Below are positions 7,647 through 16,958 of a stretch of DNA of 64,000 nucleotides, piece after piece. Numbering within the stretch: the stretch's first letter is position 1; every line of letters starts with the position of its first letter. Under the pieces are notes generated by a model, which made no database searches, had not been told where the DNA came from, and worked only from the letters and a program-made list of their open reading frames with translations. Source of the stretch: Pseudonocardia broussonetiae (GTDB lineage: Bacteria > Actinomycetota > Actinomycetes > Mycobacteriales > Pseudonocardiaceae). Location of the stretch: positions 1,991,501-2,055,500 of the forward strand of contig NZ_CP053564.1 in the NCBI RefSeq assembly GCF_013155125.1, given 5' to 3'. The translations under genes and the position numbers were made by a program.

Positions 7647-8408
7647 ATGTCCGACACCCACCTGACGATCGAGGATCACGTCGCCGTCCTCGAGATCTGC
7701 CGCCCGCCCGCCAACTACTTCGACGAGGCGCTGATCGGCGAGCTCGTCGCCACCCTCGAACGGCTCGACGACGACGCCTCGTGCCGGGCCGTCGTGCTCT
7801 GCTCGGAGGGCAAGCACTTCTGCGCCGGAGCCGACTTCGGTGGCACGTTCGCCTCGGGGCGGGCCGAGACCGCGGCCCGGCTGTACCGCCGCGCCCTCGC
7901 TCTCTTCCGGACCCGGAAACCGATCATCGCCGCCGTCCAGGGCGCCGCGGTCGGCGGCGGTCTCGGACTGGCCTGCGTCGCGGACTTCCGAGTCGCGGAC
8001 GCCGACACCCGGTTCGTGGCGAACTTCGCCGGCCTCGGCTTCCACCAGGGTTTCGGGCTCAGCGTCACCCTCCCGGCCATCGTCGGACGTCAGCGCGCGG
8101 CGGACCTCCTCCTGCGCAGCGCGACGGTCCGGGGGAAGGAGGCCCACGCGATCGGCCTCGCCGACCGGCTGGCCGAACCCGGTGGGCAGCGGGGGACCGC
8201 CGTCGCGTGGGCGCGCGAGATCGCCGCGGCGGCGCCGCTCGCCGTCGCCTCGATCCGTGCGACGCTGCGGGCGGACCTCGCCGACCTCGTCCAGGCCGCC
8301 CTCGACCACGAGCTGGCCGAGCAGACGCGGCTGTGGGAGACCGCCGACAGCGTGGAGGGCATCGCCGCGAGCATCGAGCGACGCGCCCCGTCGTTCGCGG
8401 GCCGATGA
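7647..8408 (+). CDS. Enoyl-CoA hydratase/isomerase family protein
   Basis: A 253-residue crotonase-fold protein. The oxyanion-hole segments are visible: GKHFCAGADFGG at about residues 54-65 and AVQGAAVGGGLGLACVADFR at about 94-113. The usual catalytic Glu after the second segment is not evident at the standard place (FAGLGFHQGFG), so the reaction may be isomerisation, hydrolysis or retro-aldol rather than hydration. The ATG at 7647 has GGAGG six bases upstream. It would act on the enoyl-CoA produced by the preceding dehydrogenase pair. The next gene starts within its stop codon (ATGA). Confidence 0.85.
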   Translation: MSDTHLTIEDHVAVLEICRPPANYFDEALIGELVATLERLDDDASCRAVVLCSEGKHFCAGADFGGTFASGRAETAARLYRRALALFRTRKPIIAAVQGAAVGGGLGLACVADFRVADADTRFVANFAGLGFHQGFGLSVTLPAIVGRQRAADLLLRSATVRGKEAHAIGLADRLAEPGGQRGTAVAWAREIAAAAPLAVASIRATLRADLADLVQAALDHELAEQTRLWETADSVEGIAASIERRAPSFAGR

Positions 8409-9619
8409 GCGGCGCGCTCGCCGGGGTCCGCGTCGTCGACCTGACCACGGTGATCATGGGGCCGTACGCCACCGCGATCCTGGCCGACCTCGGCGCGGAC
8501 GTGATCAAGGTGGAGCCACCGACCGGGGACATGACGCGGGGGATCGGTGCTGCTCGGCACCTGGGCATGACCGCGATGACGCTGACCCTGCAGCGCAACA
8601 AGCGCAGCATCGCGTTGGACATCGCCTCCGCCGGAGGGGCCCCGGTGCTGCAGGACCTCCTGCGCGACGCGGACGTGCTGGTGACCAACCTGCGGCCGCG
8701 GTCGCGTGCCAAGCTCGGCCTCGCCCCGCAGGATCTCCTGGACGCGCATCCGGGGCTGATCGTGTGCACGGCGCAGGCCTACGGCTCCGCTACGGAACAG
8801 CGTGACGAGCCGGCCTACGACGACATCGTCCAGGCCGCCTCGGGCTTCGCCATGATCAGCGATCTGCTCGACGGGCGGCCCGCCTACACCCCGAACGTCG
8901 TGGCCGACAAGATCAGCGGACTGCACATCGTCATCGGGGTGCTCGCCGCACTGCAGCACCGCCGGCGCACCGGTCGCGGACAGCACGTCGACGTGCCCAT
9001 GGTCGACACGATGATCGCGTTCACCCTCGTCGAGCACCTCGCCGGGCACACGTTCGACCCGCCCGCGGGTCCCTTCGGTTGGCCGCGGGTGCTCGTTCCC
9101 GAGCGCAGACCGCACCGCACCGCGGACGGCTGGATCTGCCTGATGCCGTACTCGCGCCGCAACTGGGAGGACTTCTTCGCCCTCGGCGGGCGGCCGGAAC
9201 TGGCCGACGACCCGCGCTTCCGCACCGTCGACGACCGCCATCGCCACATGGGGGAGCTGCTCGGGTTCGTCGACGCCGTCACCCCGACCCGGACGACGGC
9301 GGACTGGCTGGGGATCTGCGCCGAGCGGGACATCCCGGCGGCGCCGCTGCGGGATCTCGCTGCGGCCCACCAGGATCCCTACGTCCTCGACCGTGGCCTG
9401 CTGGAACCTGCCCTGCATCCCACCGAAGGGCCGTACTTCGCCGCCCGCACCCCGGTGGACCTCAGCGACAGTCCCGTCGCGCAGACCAGGCCGGCGCCCC
9501 TGCTGGGAGAGCAGACAGCCGAGCTGCTGGCCGAGCTGGGGTACTCGCCGGAACGGATCGCGGCCCTGCTCGCCGACGGCACGGTCGGGGCTCCAGCACC
9601 GGATCGGAGGGCATCGTGA
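8405..9619 (+). CDS. Family III CoA transferase (CaiB/BaiF type)
   Basis: A 404-residue family III CoA-transferase. It starts with VVDLTTVIMGPYATAILADL and GADVIKVEPP. The Asp of YDDIVQAASG lies where the acyl-anhydride-forming catalytic Asp sits in formyl-CoA transferase, and RTGRGQHVDVPMVDTMIAF follows. It would move CoA from a donor thioester to the pathway's free acid, activating the substrate for the dehydrogenase and hydratase upstream. ATGA overlap with the hydratase and GTGA overlap with the next gene place it firmly in this operon. Donor and acceptor are unknown. Confidence 0.88.
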   Translation: MSGALAGVRVVDLTTVIMGPYATAILADLGADVIKVEPPTGDMTRGIGAARHLGMTAMTLTLQRNKRSIALDIASAGGAPVLQDLLRDADVLVTNLRPRSRAKLGLAPQDLLDAHPGLIVCTAQAYGSATEQRDEPAYDDIVQAASGFAMISDLLDGRPAYTPNVVADKISGLHIVIGVLAALQHRRRTGRGQHVDVPMVDTMIAFTLVEHLAGHTFDPPAGPFGWPRVLVPERRPHRTADGWICLMPYSRRNWEDFFALGGRPELADDPRFRTVDDRHRHMGELLGFVDAVTPTRTTADWLGICAERDIPAAPLRDLAAAHQDPYVLDRGLLEPALHPTEGPYFAARTPVDLSDSPVAQTRPAPLLGEQTAELLAELGYSPERIAALLADGTVGAPAPDRRAS

Positions 9620-10326
9620 CGACGTTCGTGCTGGTCCACGGCGCCTACCACGGCGGATGGTGCTGGCGTCGGGTCGCCGATCTGCTGAGGCGCCAGGGCC
9701 ACACGGTGTTCACCCCGACCCTGACCGGGCTGGGCGAGCGCGCTCACCTTCTCGGGCCGGAGGTCGGGCTCACCACGATGATCGACGACGTCGTCGCGGT
9801 GGTCGAGGCCGAGGAACTGACCGATGTCGTGCTCGTCGGGCACAGCTTCGGTGCCCTGCCCGTCCTCGGGGCGACCGGGCCACTCGCGCCCAGGCTGCGG
9901 CGACCGGTGATCCTGGACGGCATCGTGGTCGAGCCGGGGAGCCACGGGTTCGCGGGACTGTCCGCCGACCTGGTCGAAGCCAGACGAGAGGCGGCGCGGC
10001 GGCACCCCTCCGGGCTCGCGATCCCGCCCCCACCCGCGGAGTTCTTCGGCGTGATCGACCCTGCCGACCGGGCCTGGGTTGAGCGCAGGCTGACGGCCCA
10101 CCCGCTGCGCACCTACACCGACCCGATGCCCGACGGCCCGTGGACGGCGGGACTCCTCGTGACCTACCTGCGCTGCACCGACCCGGTGTTCCCCGGGGTC
10201 GCCGGCGTCACCGACGTGGTCCTCGGCCACGGCGGACGGGTGCTCGACCTCGCCGCCCCGCACGACGCCATGATCACCCATCCCGACCTGCTCGTCGCGG
10301 AGCTCGTGTCCCTCGCCGACGAATAG
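9616..10326 (+). CDS. Alpha/beta hydrolase
   Basis: A compact 236-residue alpha/beta hydrolase of the salicylate esterase/EstC type. The oxyanion region FVLVHGAYHGGWCW is near the start, the nucleophile is Ser in GHSFGALP (about residue 76), and a C-terminal His lies in APHDAMITHP. The fold and the TLTGLGERAHLL segment are typical of this group, which hydrolyses small carboxylic esters. It closes the GntR-controlled operon, with its GTG overlapping the CoA transferase stop. It may release the free acid that the CoA transferase activates (inference). Confidence 0.85.
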   Translation: MTTFVLVHGAYHGGWCWRRVADLLRRQGHTVFTPTLTGLGERAHLLGPEVGLTTMIDDVVAVVEAEELTDVVLVGHSFGALPVLGATGPLAPRLRRPVILDGIVVEPGSHGFAGLSADLVEARREAARRHPSGLAIPPPPAEFFGVIDPADRAWVERRLTAHPLRTYTDPMPDGPWTAGLLVTYLRCTDPVFPGVAGVTDVVLGHGGRVLDLAAPHDAMITHPDLLVAELVSLADE

Positions 10327-10376
10327 TCTGCGAGTCGTCCGGTCCGCTCCAGAGCCCAACGGAGGACGGCGCGACC

Positions 10377-12611
10377 ATGTCCCTGGCCCGATCCCCCTCC
10401 ACCTTCGTGGGCAGGCGCCACGAGCTCGAGGCGGCCCGCCGTGCCCTGGGGGAGTCCCGGCTGGTCACCTTGACCGGGCCCGGCGGTGTCGGCAAGACCA
10501 GGGTCGCGGTCGAGAGCGCCGAGCACGCCGGCCGCGCGTTCGCCGACGGGGTGTGGTTCGTGCCGCTCGCCGACGTGGACGCCGGGGCGGGCCTCGACAC
10601 CGTCGCAGCCGTGGTCCTGCGTGTGCTGACCAAGAGCGACCAGGCCTCGCGCGGGACGTGGGAGCGGCTCCTCGAGCTCGTCGCGGACCGCAGGCTGCTG
10701 TTGGTGGTCGACAACTGCGAGCACCTGCTCACCGTGACCGCTCAGCTGTGTTCGGACCTGCTGCGCGAGGCGCCGAACCTGCGGATCCTCGCGACCAGTC
10801 GCGAAGCCCTGCAAGTCGCAGGGGAGCAGGTGCTGCACGTCCCGCCGCTCAGCGTGCCCGACGTGCAGCGCGCCTACTCCCCCCGCGACCTCGAGACGTT
10901 CGACGCCGTCGTCCTGCTGCGCGACCGCGCCCGCCAGATCGATCCCGGCTTCGCGATCACCCCGGAGAACGCCGCGGCCGTCGGCCGGCTGTGCATCCAG
11001 CTGGACGGCCTCCCGCTCGCCATCGAGCTCGCCGCAACCCGGCTGCGCAGCCTCACCCCCGCGCAGATGGTCGAGAGGCTCGCGGACCGCTTCACGCTGC
11101 TCAGCGCGGGTGACCGCACCGCAGCACCCCGGCAGCGGTCGCTGCGTGCCGTGATCGACTGGAGCCACGATCTCTGCGCGCCCTCCACCCGCCTCCTCTG
11201 GAACCGGCTCGCGGTGTTCCCCGGCTCGTTCGACGTCGACGCAGCCGAGAAGGTCTGCGGCTTCGGCGCGCTCGACCGCGCGGAGGTCTTCGACGCCATC
11301 GACCGGCTCGTCTCGCAGTCCATCCTGCTCACGCAGCGAGACGTCGGGGTGATCCGTTACCGCCTGCTGGCCGCCGTCCGCGAGTACGCGCTGGAGAAGC
11401 TCACGGATTCAGGGGAGTACCCGGAGCTGCGGCGCAGGCACCGGGACTTCGTGCTGGCAGAGGCCGCCGAGGTCTTCCACGGCCGTGTGACGGCCTCTCA
11501 CACGTCCCATGCCGACGTCATCACCGCGCTGCACTGGTCGACCTCGACCCAGGGCGAGGCCAAGTCCGGTCTCGAGCTCGCGGTGCTGCTCGGCTGGCAC
11601 TGGGTGGCGGAGGGCCATCTCGACGAGGGCCGCCGATGGCTGGAGATCCTCCTCGAGGAAGGGGCCACCGACGCGGCCGAGCGCGCGAACGCCATCTGGG
11701 CCGTCATCTGGGTCGCCCTCATCCAGAACGACCGCGACGGGGCGTGGCGCCATCTCGAGGAGCTGGAGCGCCTTGCCGAGACCCTCGCCGGACCCCGCCC
11801 GCGCAACCACCTCGATCACTGGACCGGGCTCTACCACGCGTTCTCCGACGAGCCCGGCCGCGGCGTCGCATCGCTCGAGCGGGCGGTGCGCGGCCACGCA
11901 CAGGCCGACGACGGGGCCCACGAGTGCATCGCGCTGTTCCAGCTCGCGTTCGCGCTGCTGTGCGACGACCAGCTGACCCGCGCACTGGAGGTCGCCGAGC
12001 AGGCGCTGGAAGCGAGCACCGCCCTGCACCTGTGGCGCAGCCGGGACTGGGCACGGTGGATCGCCGGAGTGACCCGCTGGAGGCTCGGCGATCTCGACAC
12101 GGCCGAGCGGGACGTGCGGACGCTGCTCATCACCCAGCGCCGGTCGCGGGACTTCCTCTGCGCCGCGGCATCCACGGCCCTGCTGGGTTGGATCGCGGCC
12201 TCGCGCGGCGACGAGGCCCGGGCCGCCGAGCTGCAGGCCCTCTCCGACGCGGTGTTCGAGGACATCGGGACCTCGCTGGCGTTCTTCGGCCCGCGGATCG
12301 TCCGCTTCGCCGGGCACCGGGCGGACGACCGGACGGCGACGGACCGAGCAGCGAGGATCAGGGACGCCGACGAGCTCGTCGACCGCGCGCTGGGGCCGGC
12401 ATCCACGCCCACCCCCACGGCGGGACCACTCACCTCTCGCGAGGAGGAGGTCGCGCGGCTGATCGCCCAGGGCCTGTCCAACAAGGCGGTCGCGGAGCGG
12501 CTGGTGATCTCGCGGAGGACGGCCGAAGGGCACGTGGAGCGGATCATCCGGAAGCTCGGGGTGACCTCACGGGCGGGTGTCGCATCGTGGGTGGTGGGGC
12601 GGGACACGTAG
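10377..12611 (+). CDS. LuxR-family regulator with NB-ARC/AAA ATPase domain
   Basis: A 744-residue regulator. A P-loop ATPase (GPGGVGKT, residues 34-41; Walker B-like LLLVVDNCEH; LPLAIELAATRLRSL) is followed by a winged-helix region, TPR-like helices, and a C-terminal LuxR helix-turn-helix (LTSREEEVARLIAQGLSNKA, about 680-744). The architecture is that of the AfsR/SARP-related and LAL-like ATPase regulators that couple ligand or ATP state to transcription. It lies between the acyl-CoA operon and the BVMO-esterase gene on the same strand, 56 bases before the latter, which is its most likely target. GGAGG lies upstream of ATG 10377. Confidence 0.85.
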   Translation: MSLARSPSTFVGRRHELEAARRALGESRLVTLTGPGGVGKTRVAVESAEHAGRAFADGVWFVPLADVDAGAGLDTVAAVVLRVLTKSDQASRGTWERLLELVADRRLLLVVDNCEHLLTVTAQLCSDLLREAPNLRILATSREALQVAGEQVLHVPPLSVPDVQRAYSPRDLETFDAVVLLRDRARQIDPGFAITPENAAAVGRLCIQLDGLPLAIELAATRLRSLTPAQMVERLADRFTLLSAGDRTAAPRQRSLRAVIDWSHDLCAPSTRLLWNRLAVFPGSFDVDAAEKVCGFGALDRAEVFDAIDRLVSQSILLTQRDVGVIRYRLLAAVREYALEKLTDSGEYPELRRRHRDFVLAEAAEVFHGRVTASHTSHADVITALHWSTSTQGEAKSGLELAVLLGWHWVAEGHLDEGRRWLEILLEEGATDAAERANAIWAVIWVALIQNDRDGAWRHLEELERLAETLAGPRPRNHLDHWTGLYHAFSDEPGRGVASLERAVRGHAQADDGAHECIALFQLAFALLCDDQLTRALEVAEQALEASTALHLWRSRDWARWIAGVTRWRLGDLDTAERDVRTLLITQRRSRDFLCAAASTALLGWIAASRGDEARAAELQALSDAVFEDIGTSLAFFGPRIVRFAGHRADDRTATDRAARIRDADELVDRALGPASTPTPTAGPLTSREEEVARLIAQGLSNKAVAERLVISRRTAEGHVERIIRKLGVTSRAGVASWVVGRDT

Positions 12612-12667
12612 TCCTTGGGGTATTTCTCCCCGCGACGCCACCGGACCCCGGCCGTGACCATCGCCAC

Positions 12668-15277
12668 ATGACAGATCACGGCAGAGAAGCCCCGACGACC
12701 GACCTCGACCTGGCGATCATCGGCGCCGGCTTCTCCGGTCTCTACGCCATGCACAAGGCCCGCGACGTGATGGGCCTGAACGTGCAGGGCTTCGAGGCCG
12801 GAGGAGGCGTCGGCGGCACCTGGTACTGGAACCGCTACCCCGGTGCGCGCTGCGACATCGAGAGCATCTACTACTCCTACTCGTTCGACGACGAGATCGC
12901 GAAGAAGTGGCGCTGGTCGGAGAAGTTCGCCGGTCAGCCGGAGATCCTGGCCTACCTCGAGCACGTCGCCGACAAGCTCGACCTGCGCCGCGGCTTTGCC
13001 TTCGACACCCGCATCGTCAGCACGGTCTGGAACGAGGCAGCCGGTCACTGGACGCTGACCAGCGAAGACGGAGCATCGACCACCGCCCGCTTCGTCATCG
13101 CCGGCACCGGCCCGCTCTCAATCCCCAAGGAGAACGAGTTCCCGGGGCTGGCCCACTACACCGGCGAGGTCCACCGCACCGGCAAGTGGCCGCACGAGGG
13201 CGTCGACTTCGCCGGCAAGCGGGTCGCCGTCATCGGCACCGGGGCCACCGCGATCCAGGCCATCCCGCGGATCGCCGAGCAGGCCGGGACCCTCACCGTC
13301 TTCCAGCGCACCCCGAACTTCGCCGCGCCCCTGGACAACGGCCCGCTCGACCCCACCGAACTCGACGACGTCATCGCGAACTACGCGCAGGTCCGGGAGA
13401 ACTCCCGCAACCGGTTCATCGGCGCCGACTACCCGCTGCCGGAGCACCCGTCCGCCCTGGGCGTGTCGGACGACGAGCGCAAGCGCGTCTACGACAAGTA
13501 CTACGTCGGCGGCGGCTTCCGCATGATCACCTCGACCTTCGGCGACCTGATGTTCAGCGCGGAGGCGAACGAGACCGTCTCGGAGTACCTGCGTGAGCGG
13601 ATCCGCGAGCGGGTGAAGGACCCCAAGACCGCCGAGATCCTCAGCCCGCGCAACCACTTCTACGCCACGAAGCGCCCGCCGTTCGAGACCGGCTACTACG
13701 AGGCCTACAACCGCGAGAACGTCAGCCTCGTCGACCTCCGCGCCACCCCGATCGAGGACATCACCGAGCGCGGGATCCGGACGACCGACGCCGAGTACGA
13801 GTTCGACGTCCTCGTGCTCGCGACCGGCTTCGACGCCTTCACCGGGCCGCTGCTGCAGCTCGGGCTGGTCGGCCGGGACGGTGTCCGGCTCTCGGACTAC
13901 TGGGCCGACGGGCCGCACACCTACCTCGGCATCGCCATCACCGGATTCCCGAACCTGTTCATGCCGATGGGCCCGCAGAGCGTCTGCATCCACATCAACA
14001 ACCCCCCCGGCATCGAGGACCACGTCGACTTCGCGCTCCGCGCCATCGCGGCCGCGACCGAGCGCGGAACGACGGCCCTGGAGCCGACGATCGAGGCGAC
14101 CGACCAGTGGAACAGCTACATCTGGGGCATCGCGGACTCGACGCTGATGACGAAGGTCGAGTCCTGGTACATGGGCTCGAACGTGCCGGGCAAGCCGCGC
14201 GCCCCGCTGTTCTTCGCCGGCGGGGCGGTGCTCTACCGGGCCATCTTCGCGCAGGTCGAGGGCAACGGGTTCGCGGGCTTCGCCTTCGACGGCGCCGCTG
14301 AGGCGATCCCGACGCTGACGACGCTCGACCCGATGGCTGCGCACCTGCTCGGCGCGGTGCTCGCCCAGGACCAGCGACCGCTCGACGCCATCCCGCTGGA
14401 CGAGCAGCGGGTGGTCCTGGAGAACTTCGCCCAGCTCCAGCTGCCTCCGCGCAAGGACGTCGCGGTGCACCACACCACCTACCCGACCCCGGGAGGTGAG
14501 CGTCCGGTCCGGGTCTACGTGCCGGAGAACGCCGAGGGGCCGCTGCCCGTCCTGGTGTTCCTGCACCCCGGCGGGTGGTACGGCGGCAGTCCCGCCCTGT
14601 CCGAGGGGCCCTGCACGGGACTCGCCGAGGACCTCGGCGCGGTCGTCGTGTCCCCGGACTACCGACTCGCCCCGGAGAACCCGTTCCCCGCGGCGACGGA
14701 CGACAGCTACGCGGCCGTGACGTGGGCGGCGGCCGCGATCACCGAGTACGGCGGCGACCCGACCCGGATCGCGGTCCTCGGTGAGAGCGCCGGCGGCACG
14801 CTGGCGGCGGTGGCCGCACAGCGGGCGCGCGACGAGCACGGTCCTGAGCTGGTCGGGCAGGTCCTACTCTACCCGCCGATCGACCCCGACGAGCAGACCG
14901 GGTCGAAGGAGCGGTACCGCGAGGGGCCGATCCTCACGGCGGCCGCCGCACAGCAGTGCTGGGACCGCTACCTGCAGGCCGACACCGACCGCTCGTCGCC
15001 CCTGGCCGTGCCGAGCAGGGCCGAGTCACTCGCCGGGTTGGCGCCGGCCCTGGTGCTGACGGTCGAGCTCGACCCGAGCAGGGACGAGGCCGAGGCCTAC
15101 GGCCGCGCGCTCCAGGAGGCGGGCGTACCCACGGAGATCGTCCGGATCCCGGGCCTGATCCACGCCGCGCTGAACATGTCGGGCTTCGTCCCGCGGACCT
15201 CGGAGATCACGGACGCGATCGTGGCCTTCCTCGCCCCGCGGTTCGCGAGCACGTCGCGGGAGGCGGCGCGGGCCTGA
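12668..15277 (+). CDS. Baeyer-Villiger-type monooxygenase fused to an alpha/beta hydrolase (esterase)
   Basis: An 869-residue two-enzyme fusion. Residues 1 to about 545 form an FAD/NADPH class B flavoprotein: GAGFSG (19-24), GGTWYWNRYPGARCD, and a second Rossmann motif GTGATA. The BVMO fingerprint region reads YTGEVHRTGKWP (164-175), with Arg170 where the conserved His is normally found. Residues about 560-869 are an HSL/acetyl-hydrolase-type esterase with HPGG (oxyanion hole, about 632), GESAGG (nucleophile Ser, about 706), DPSRDEAEAY (Asp, about 800) and GLIHAAL (His, about 832). The expected chemistry is oxygen insertion into a ketone to give an ester or lactone, then hydrolysis by the attached esterase. 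Substrate unknown; neighbouring P450 and GMC genes suggest a terpenoid or alicyclic ketone. Confidence 0.88.
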   Translation: MTDHGREAPTTDLDLAIIGAGFSGLYAMHKARDVMGLNVQGFEAGGGVGGTWYWNRYPGARCDIESIYYSYSFDDEIAKKWRWSEKFAGQPEILAYLEHVADKLDLRRGFAFDTRIVSTVWNEAAGHWTLTSEDGASTTARFVIAGTGPLSIPKENEFPGLAHYTGEVHRTGKWPHEGVDFAGKRVAVIGTGATAIQAIPRIAEQAGTLTVFQRTPNFAAPLDNGPLDPTELDDVIANYAQVRENSRNRFIGADYPLPEHPSALGVSDDERKRVYDKYYVGGGFRMITSTFGDLMFSAEANETVSEYLRERIRERVKDPKTAEILSPRNHFYATKRPPFETGYYEAYNRENVSLVDLRATPIEDITERGIRTTDAEYEFDVLVLATGFDAFTGPLLQLGLVGRDGVRLSDYWADGPHTYLGIAITGFPNLFMPMGPQSVCIHINNPPGIEDHVDFALRAIAAATERGTTALEPTIEATDQWNSYIWGIADSTLMTKVESWYMGSNVPGKPRAPLFFAGGAVLYRAIFAQVEGNGFAGFAFDGAAEAIPTLTTLDPMAAHLLGAVLAQDQRPLDAIPLDEQRVVLENFAQLQLPPRKDVAVHHTTYPTPGGERPVRVYVPENAEGPLPVLVFLHPGGWYGGSPALSEGPCTGLAEDLGAVVVSPDYRLAPENPFPAATDDSYAAVTWAAAAITEYGGDPTRIAVLGESAGGTLAAVAAQRARDEHGPELVGQVLLYPPIDPDEQTGSKERYREGPILTAAAAQQCWDRYLQADTDRSSPLAVPSRAESLAGLAPALVLTVELDPSRDEAEAYGRALQEAGVPTEIVRIPGLIHAALNMSGFVPRTSEITDAIVAFLAPRFASTSREAARA

Positions 15278-15291
15278 CGGCGACCGGAACG

Positions 15292-15326
15292 GGAGCCGCC
15301 GAGCGTGCAGAACGCTCGGCGGCTCC
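15292..15326. terminator. Bidirectional hairpin terminator
   Basis: A perfect 15-base inverted repeat, GGAGCCGCCGAGCGT at 15292-15306 and its complement at 15312-15326, with a five-base loop GCAGA. It sits between two convergent genes. There is no clear T-run, as is common in actinomycetes. A shared transcription terminator is the best reading. Confidence 0.85.
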
Positions 15327-15407
15327 GCGTTCCGTTGCAACGGGGAAGCGACTCACCGTGCGGCAGGCCGGGGCCGGAACAGCGTCGTTCGCCTGGCGGC
15401 GCCGAGG

Positions 15408-16640
15408 TCACGCCGCCCCGCGGGTCGCCAGCTCGTGCTCCTTCAGGTCGAACCCGGCGGACCGGACCGCGGCCGGCCCCGGCAGCACCCCACCGGCGAG
15501 CAGCCGGCGCGCCGCCATGTGGTCGCGCGGGCGGTTCACCGACTCGACGGCGACGAGCCGGCCCCGGTGGAAGCGGCAGACCGAGAAGCCGTCGCCGTCC
15601 GGGTCGCCGACCACCACGCACTCGTCCCCGGGGAAGCCGAGGCCCACGGTCTGCACGCGGAGTCCGAGCTGGTGCGTCCAGAACCAGGGCGTCCTGTCGT
15701 ACGGCTCGCCGGGTCCGTGCGTGATCGAGGACGCGACGTGGCGGGCCTGGTCGATCGCGTTCTGGACGCACTCGATCCGCCGCGGGGCGCCGAGCTCGCG
15801 GTCCGGGCGCGCGACGCAGTCGCCCACGGCGACGATCTCGGGGACGGACGATCGCAGCCACGGGTCGACGAGCACGCCGTTGTCGACGGCCAGGCCGGCG
15901 GCCGCCGCGATGCCGCTGTTGGCGACCGCGCCCACCGCGACGACGACGAGGTCCGCCGGGAGCTCGGCACCGTCGGAGAGCACCACGCCGCGCACCCGCC
16001 CGTCCCGGCCGGTGAACGACGCGACCCCGACGCCCAGGCGCAGGACCGTGCCCGCGGCCTCGTGGGTCCGGCGCACCGCCGCGGAGACCGCCGGCGTCAC
16101 GGCCCGGGCGAGGAGCCGGTCCTGGGGCTCGACGACGGTGACCGGGAGCCCGCTACCGGCGCAGGCCGCGGCGATCTCGAGTCCCAGGAACCCGCCGCCC
16201 ACCACGACGACGTCGCGGGCCGTGCCCAGCCGCTCGCGCAGGGCGGCGGCGTCGGCCAGCGTGGCGGCCTGCGTGACCCCGTCCAGGTGGCCGCCGGGCA
16301 CCCGCAGCCGGCGCAGGGTCGACCCGAGCGCCAGGACGAGGTGCGTGTAGGCGAGCGCGCCGCCGTCGTGCAGCTCGACCCGGCGCCGCGCCGGGTGCAG
16401 CGCGACCGCGGCGGTGCCCAGCCGCAGGTCGATGTCCTGGTCGGCGAAGAACGACGCGCTGCGCAGCAGCTGCGGCTGCCCGGCTCCCGGTCCGAGGTAC
16501 TCCTTCGACAGCTGCGGTCGGTGGTAGGGGAGGTGCTCCTGGGCGTCGAGCAGGACCACCGGGCCGCGGTGCCCCTCGGACCGCAGCGAGGCGGCGACCT
16601 GCACCCCGCCGTGGCCGGCGCCGAGCACGACGACGGTCAC
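15408..16640 (-). CDS. FAD-dependent ferredoxin reductase
   Basis: A 410-residue NAD(P)H:ferredoxin reductase of the putidaredoxin/rubredoxin reductase type. The FAD-binding GAGHGGVQVAASLR is at the N-terminus, NAD-binding VVVGGGFLGLEIAAACAGSG is mid-chain, and FAD contact EIVAVGDCV is C-terminal. The GTG at 16640 overlaps the ferredoxin stop. It would pass electrons from NADH through the [2Fe-2S] ferredoxin to the P450 encoded just upstream, a complete three-component class I P450 system in one operon. Confidence 0.9.
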   Translation of the reverse strand: MTVVVLGAGHGGVQVAASLRSEGHRGPVVLLDAQEHLPYHRPQLSKEYLGPGAGQPQLLRSASFFADQDIDLRLGTAAVALHPARRRVELHDGGALAYTHLVLALGSTLRRLRVPGGHLDGVTQAATLADAAALRERLGTARDVVVVGGGFLGLEIAAACAGSGLPVTVVEPQDRLLARAVTPAVSAAVRRTHEAAGTVLRLGVGVASFTGRDGRVRGVVLSDGAELPADLVVVAVGAVANSGIAAAAGLAVDNGVLVDPWLRSSVPEIVAVGDCVARPDRELGAPRRIECVQNAIDQARHVASSITHGPGEPYDRTPWFWTHQLGLRVQTVGLGFPGDECVVVGDPDGDGFSVCRFHRGRLVAVESVNRPRDHMAARRLLAGGVLPGPAAVRSAGFDLKEHELATRGAA

Positions 16641-16954
16641 AGCTGCGTCTCCGGGAGGACGAAGGTCATCTCGCCCCAGTCGTCGACGACCTCGACCTGG
16701 CAGGACAGCCGGCTCGTCGGTCTGCGGGGTGCGGCGGTGGAGGTGAGCATCTCGTCCTCGATGTCCTTCACCGGGGGCAGCCGCTCGGGAGCGGCGGCGT
16801 ACACGTGGCAGGTGGCGCACATGGCGTTCCCACCGCACTCGGCGACGATCCCGGGCAGGTCCTCGGCCAGCGCGACCTGCATGACCGAGAGTCCGGCCTC
16901 GCCCTCGACGGTGCGGCGGGTCCCGTCGGGCAGCACGAAGATGAGGGAGGGCAT
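16637..16954 (-). CDS. [2Fe-2S] ferredoxin (adrenodoxin/putidaredoxin type)
   Basis: A 105-residue ferredoxin with the cluster ligands in CGGNAMCATC (C-x5-C-x2-C) and a fourth Cys in SRLSCQVEV. It lies four bases downstream of the P450 gene, with a GTGA overlap to its reductase. It is the expected electron carrier for this P450, and may also serve the second P450 at 27258, which has no ferredoxin of its own in the window. Confidence 0.92.
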   Translation of the reverse strand: MPSLIFVLPDGTRRTVEGEAGLSVMQVALAEDLPGIVAECGGNAMCATCHVYAAAPERLPPVKDIEDEMLTSTAAPRRPTSRLSCQVEVVDDWGEMTFVLPETQL

Positions 16955-16958
16955 GCGC

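Noticed and set aside
13118..14839. 573-codon minus-strand frame opposite the BVMO-esterase gene
   Set aside because: Antisense frame with low-complexity Arg/Val/Asp composition; the plus strand carries all catalytic motifs.
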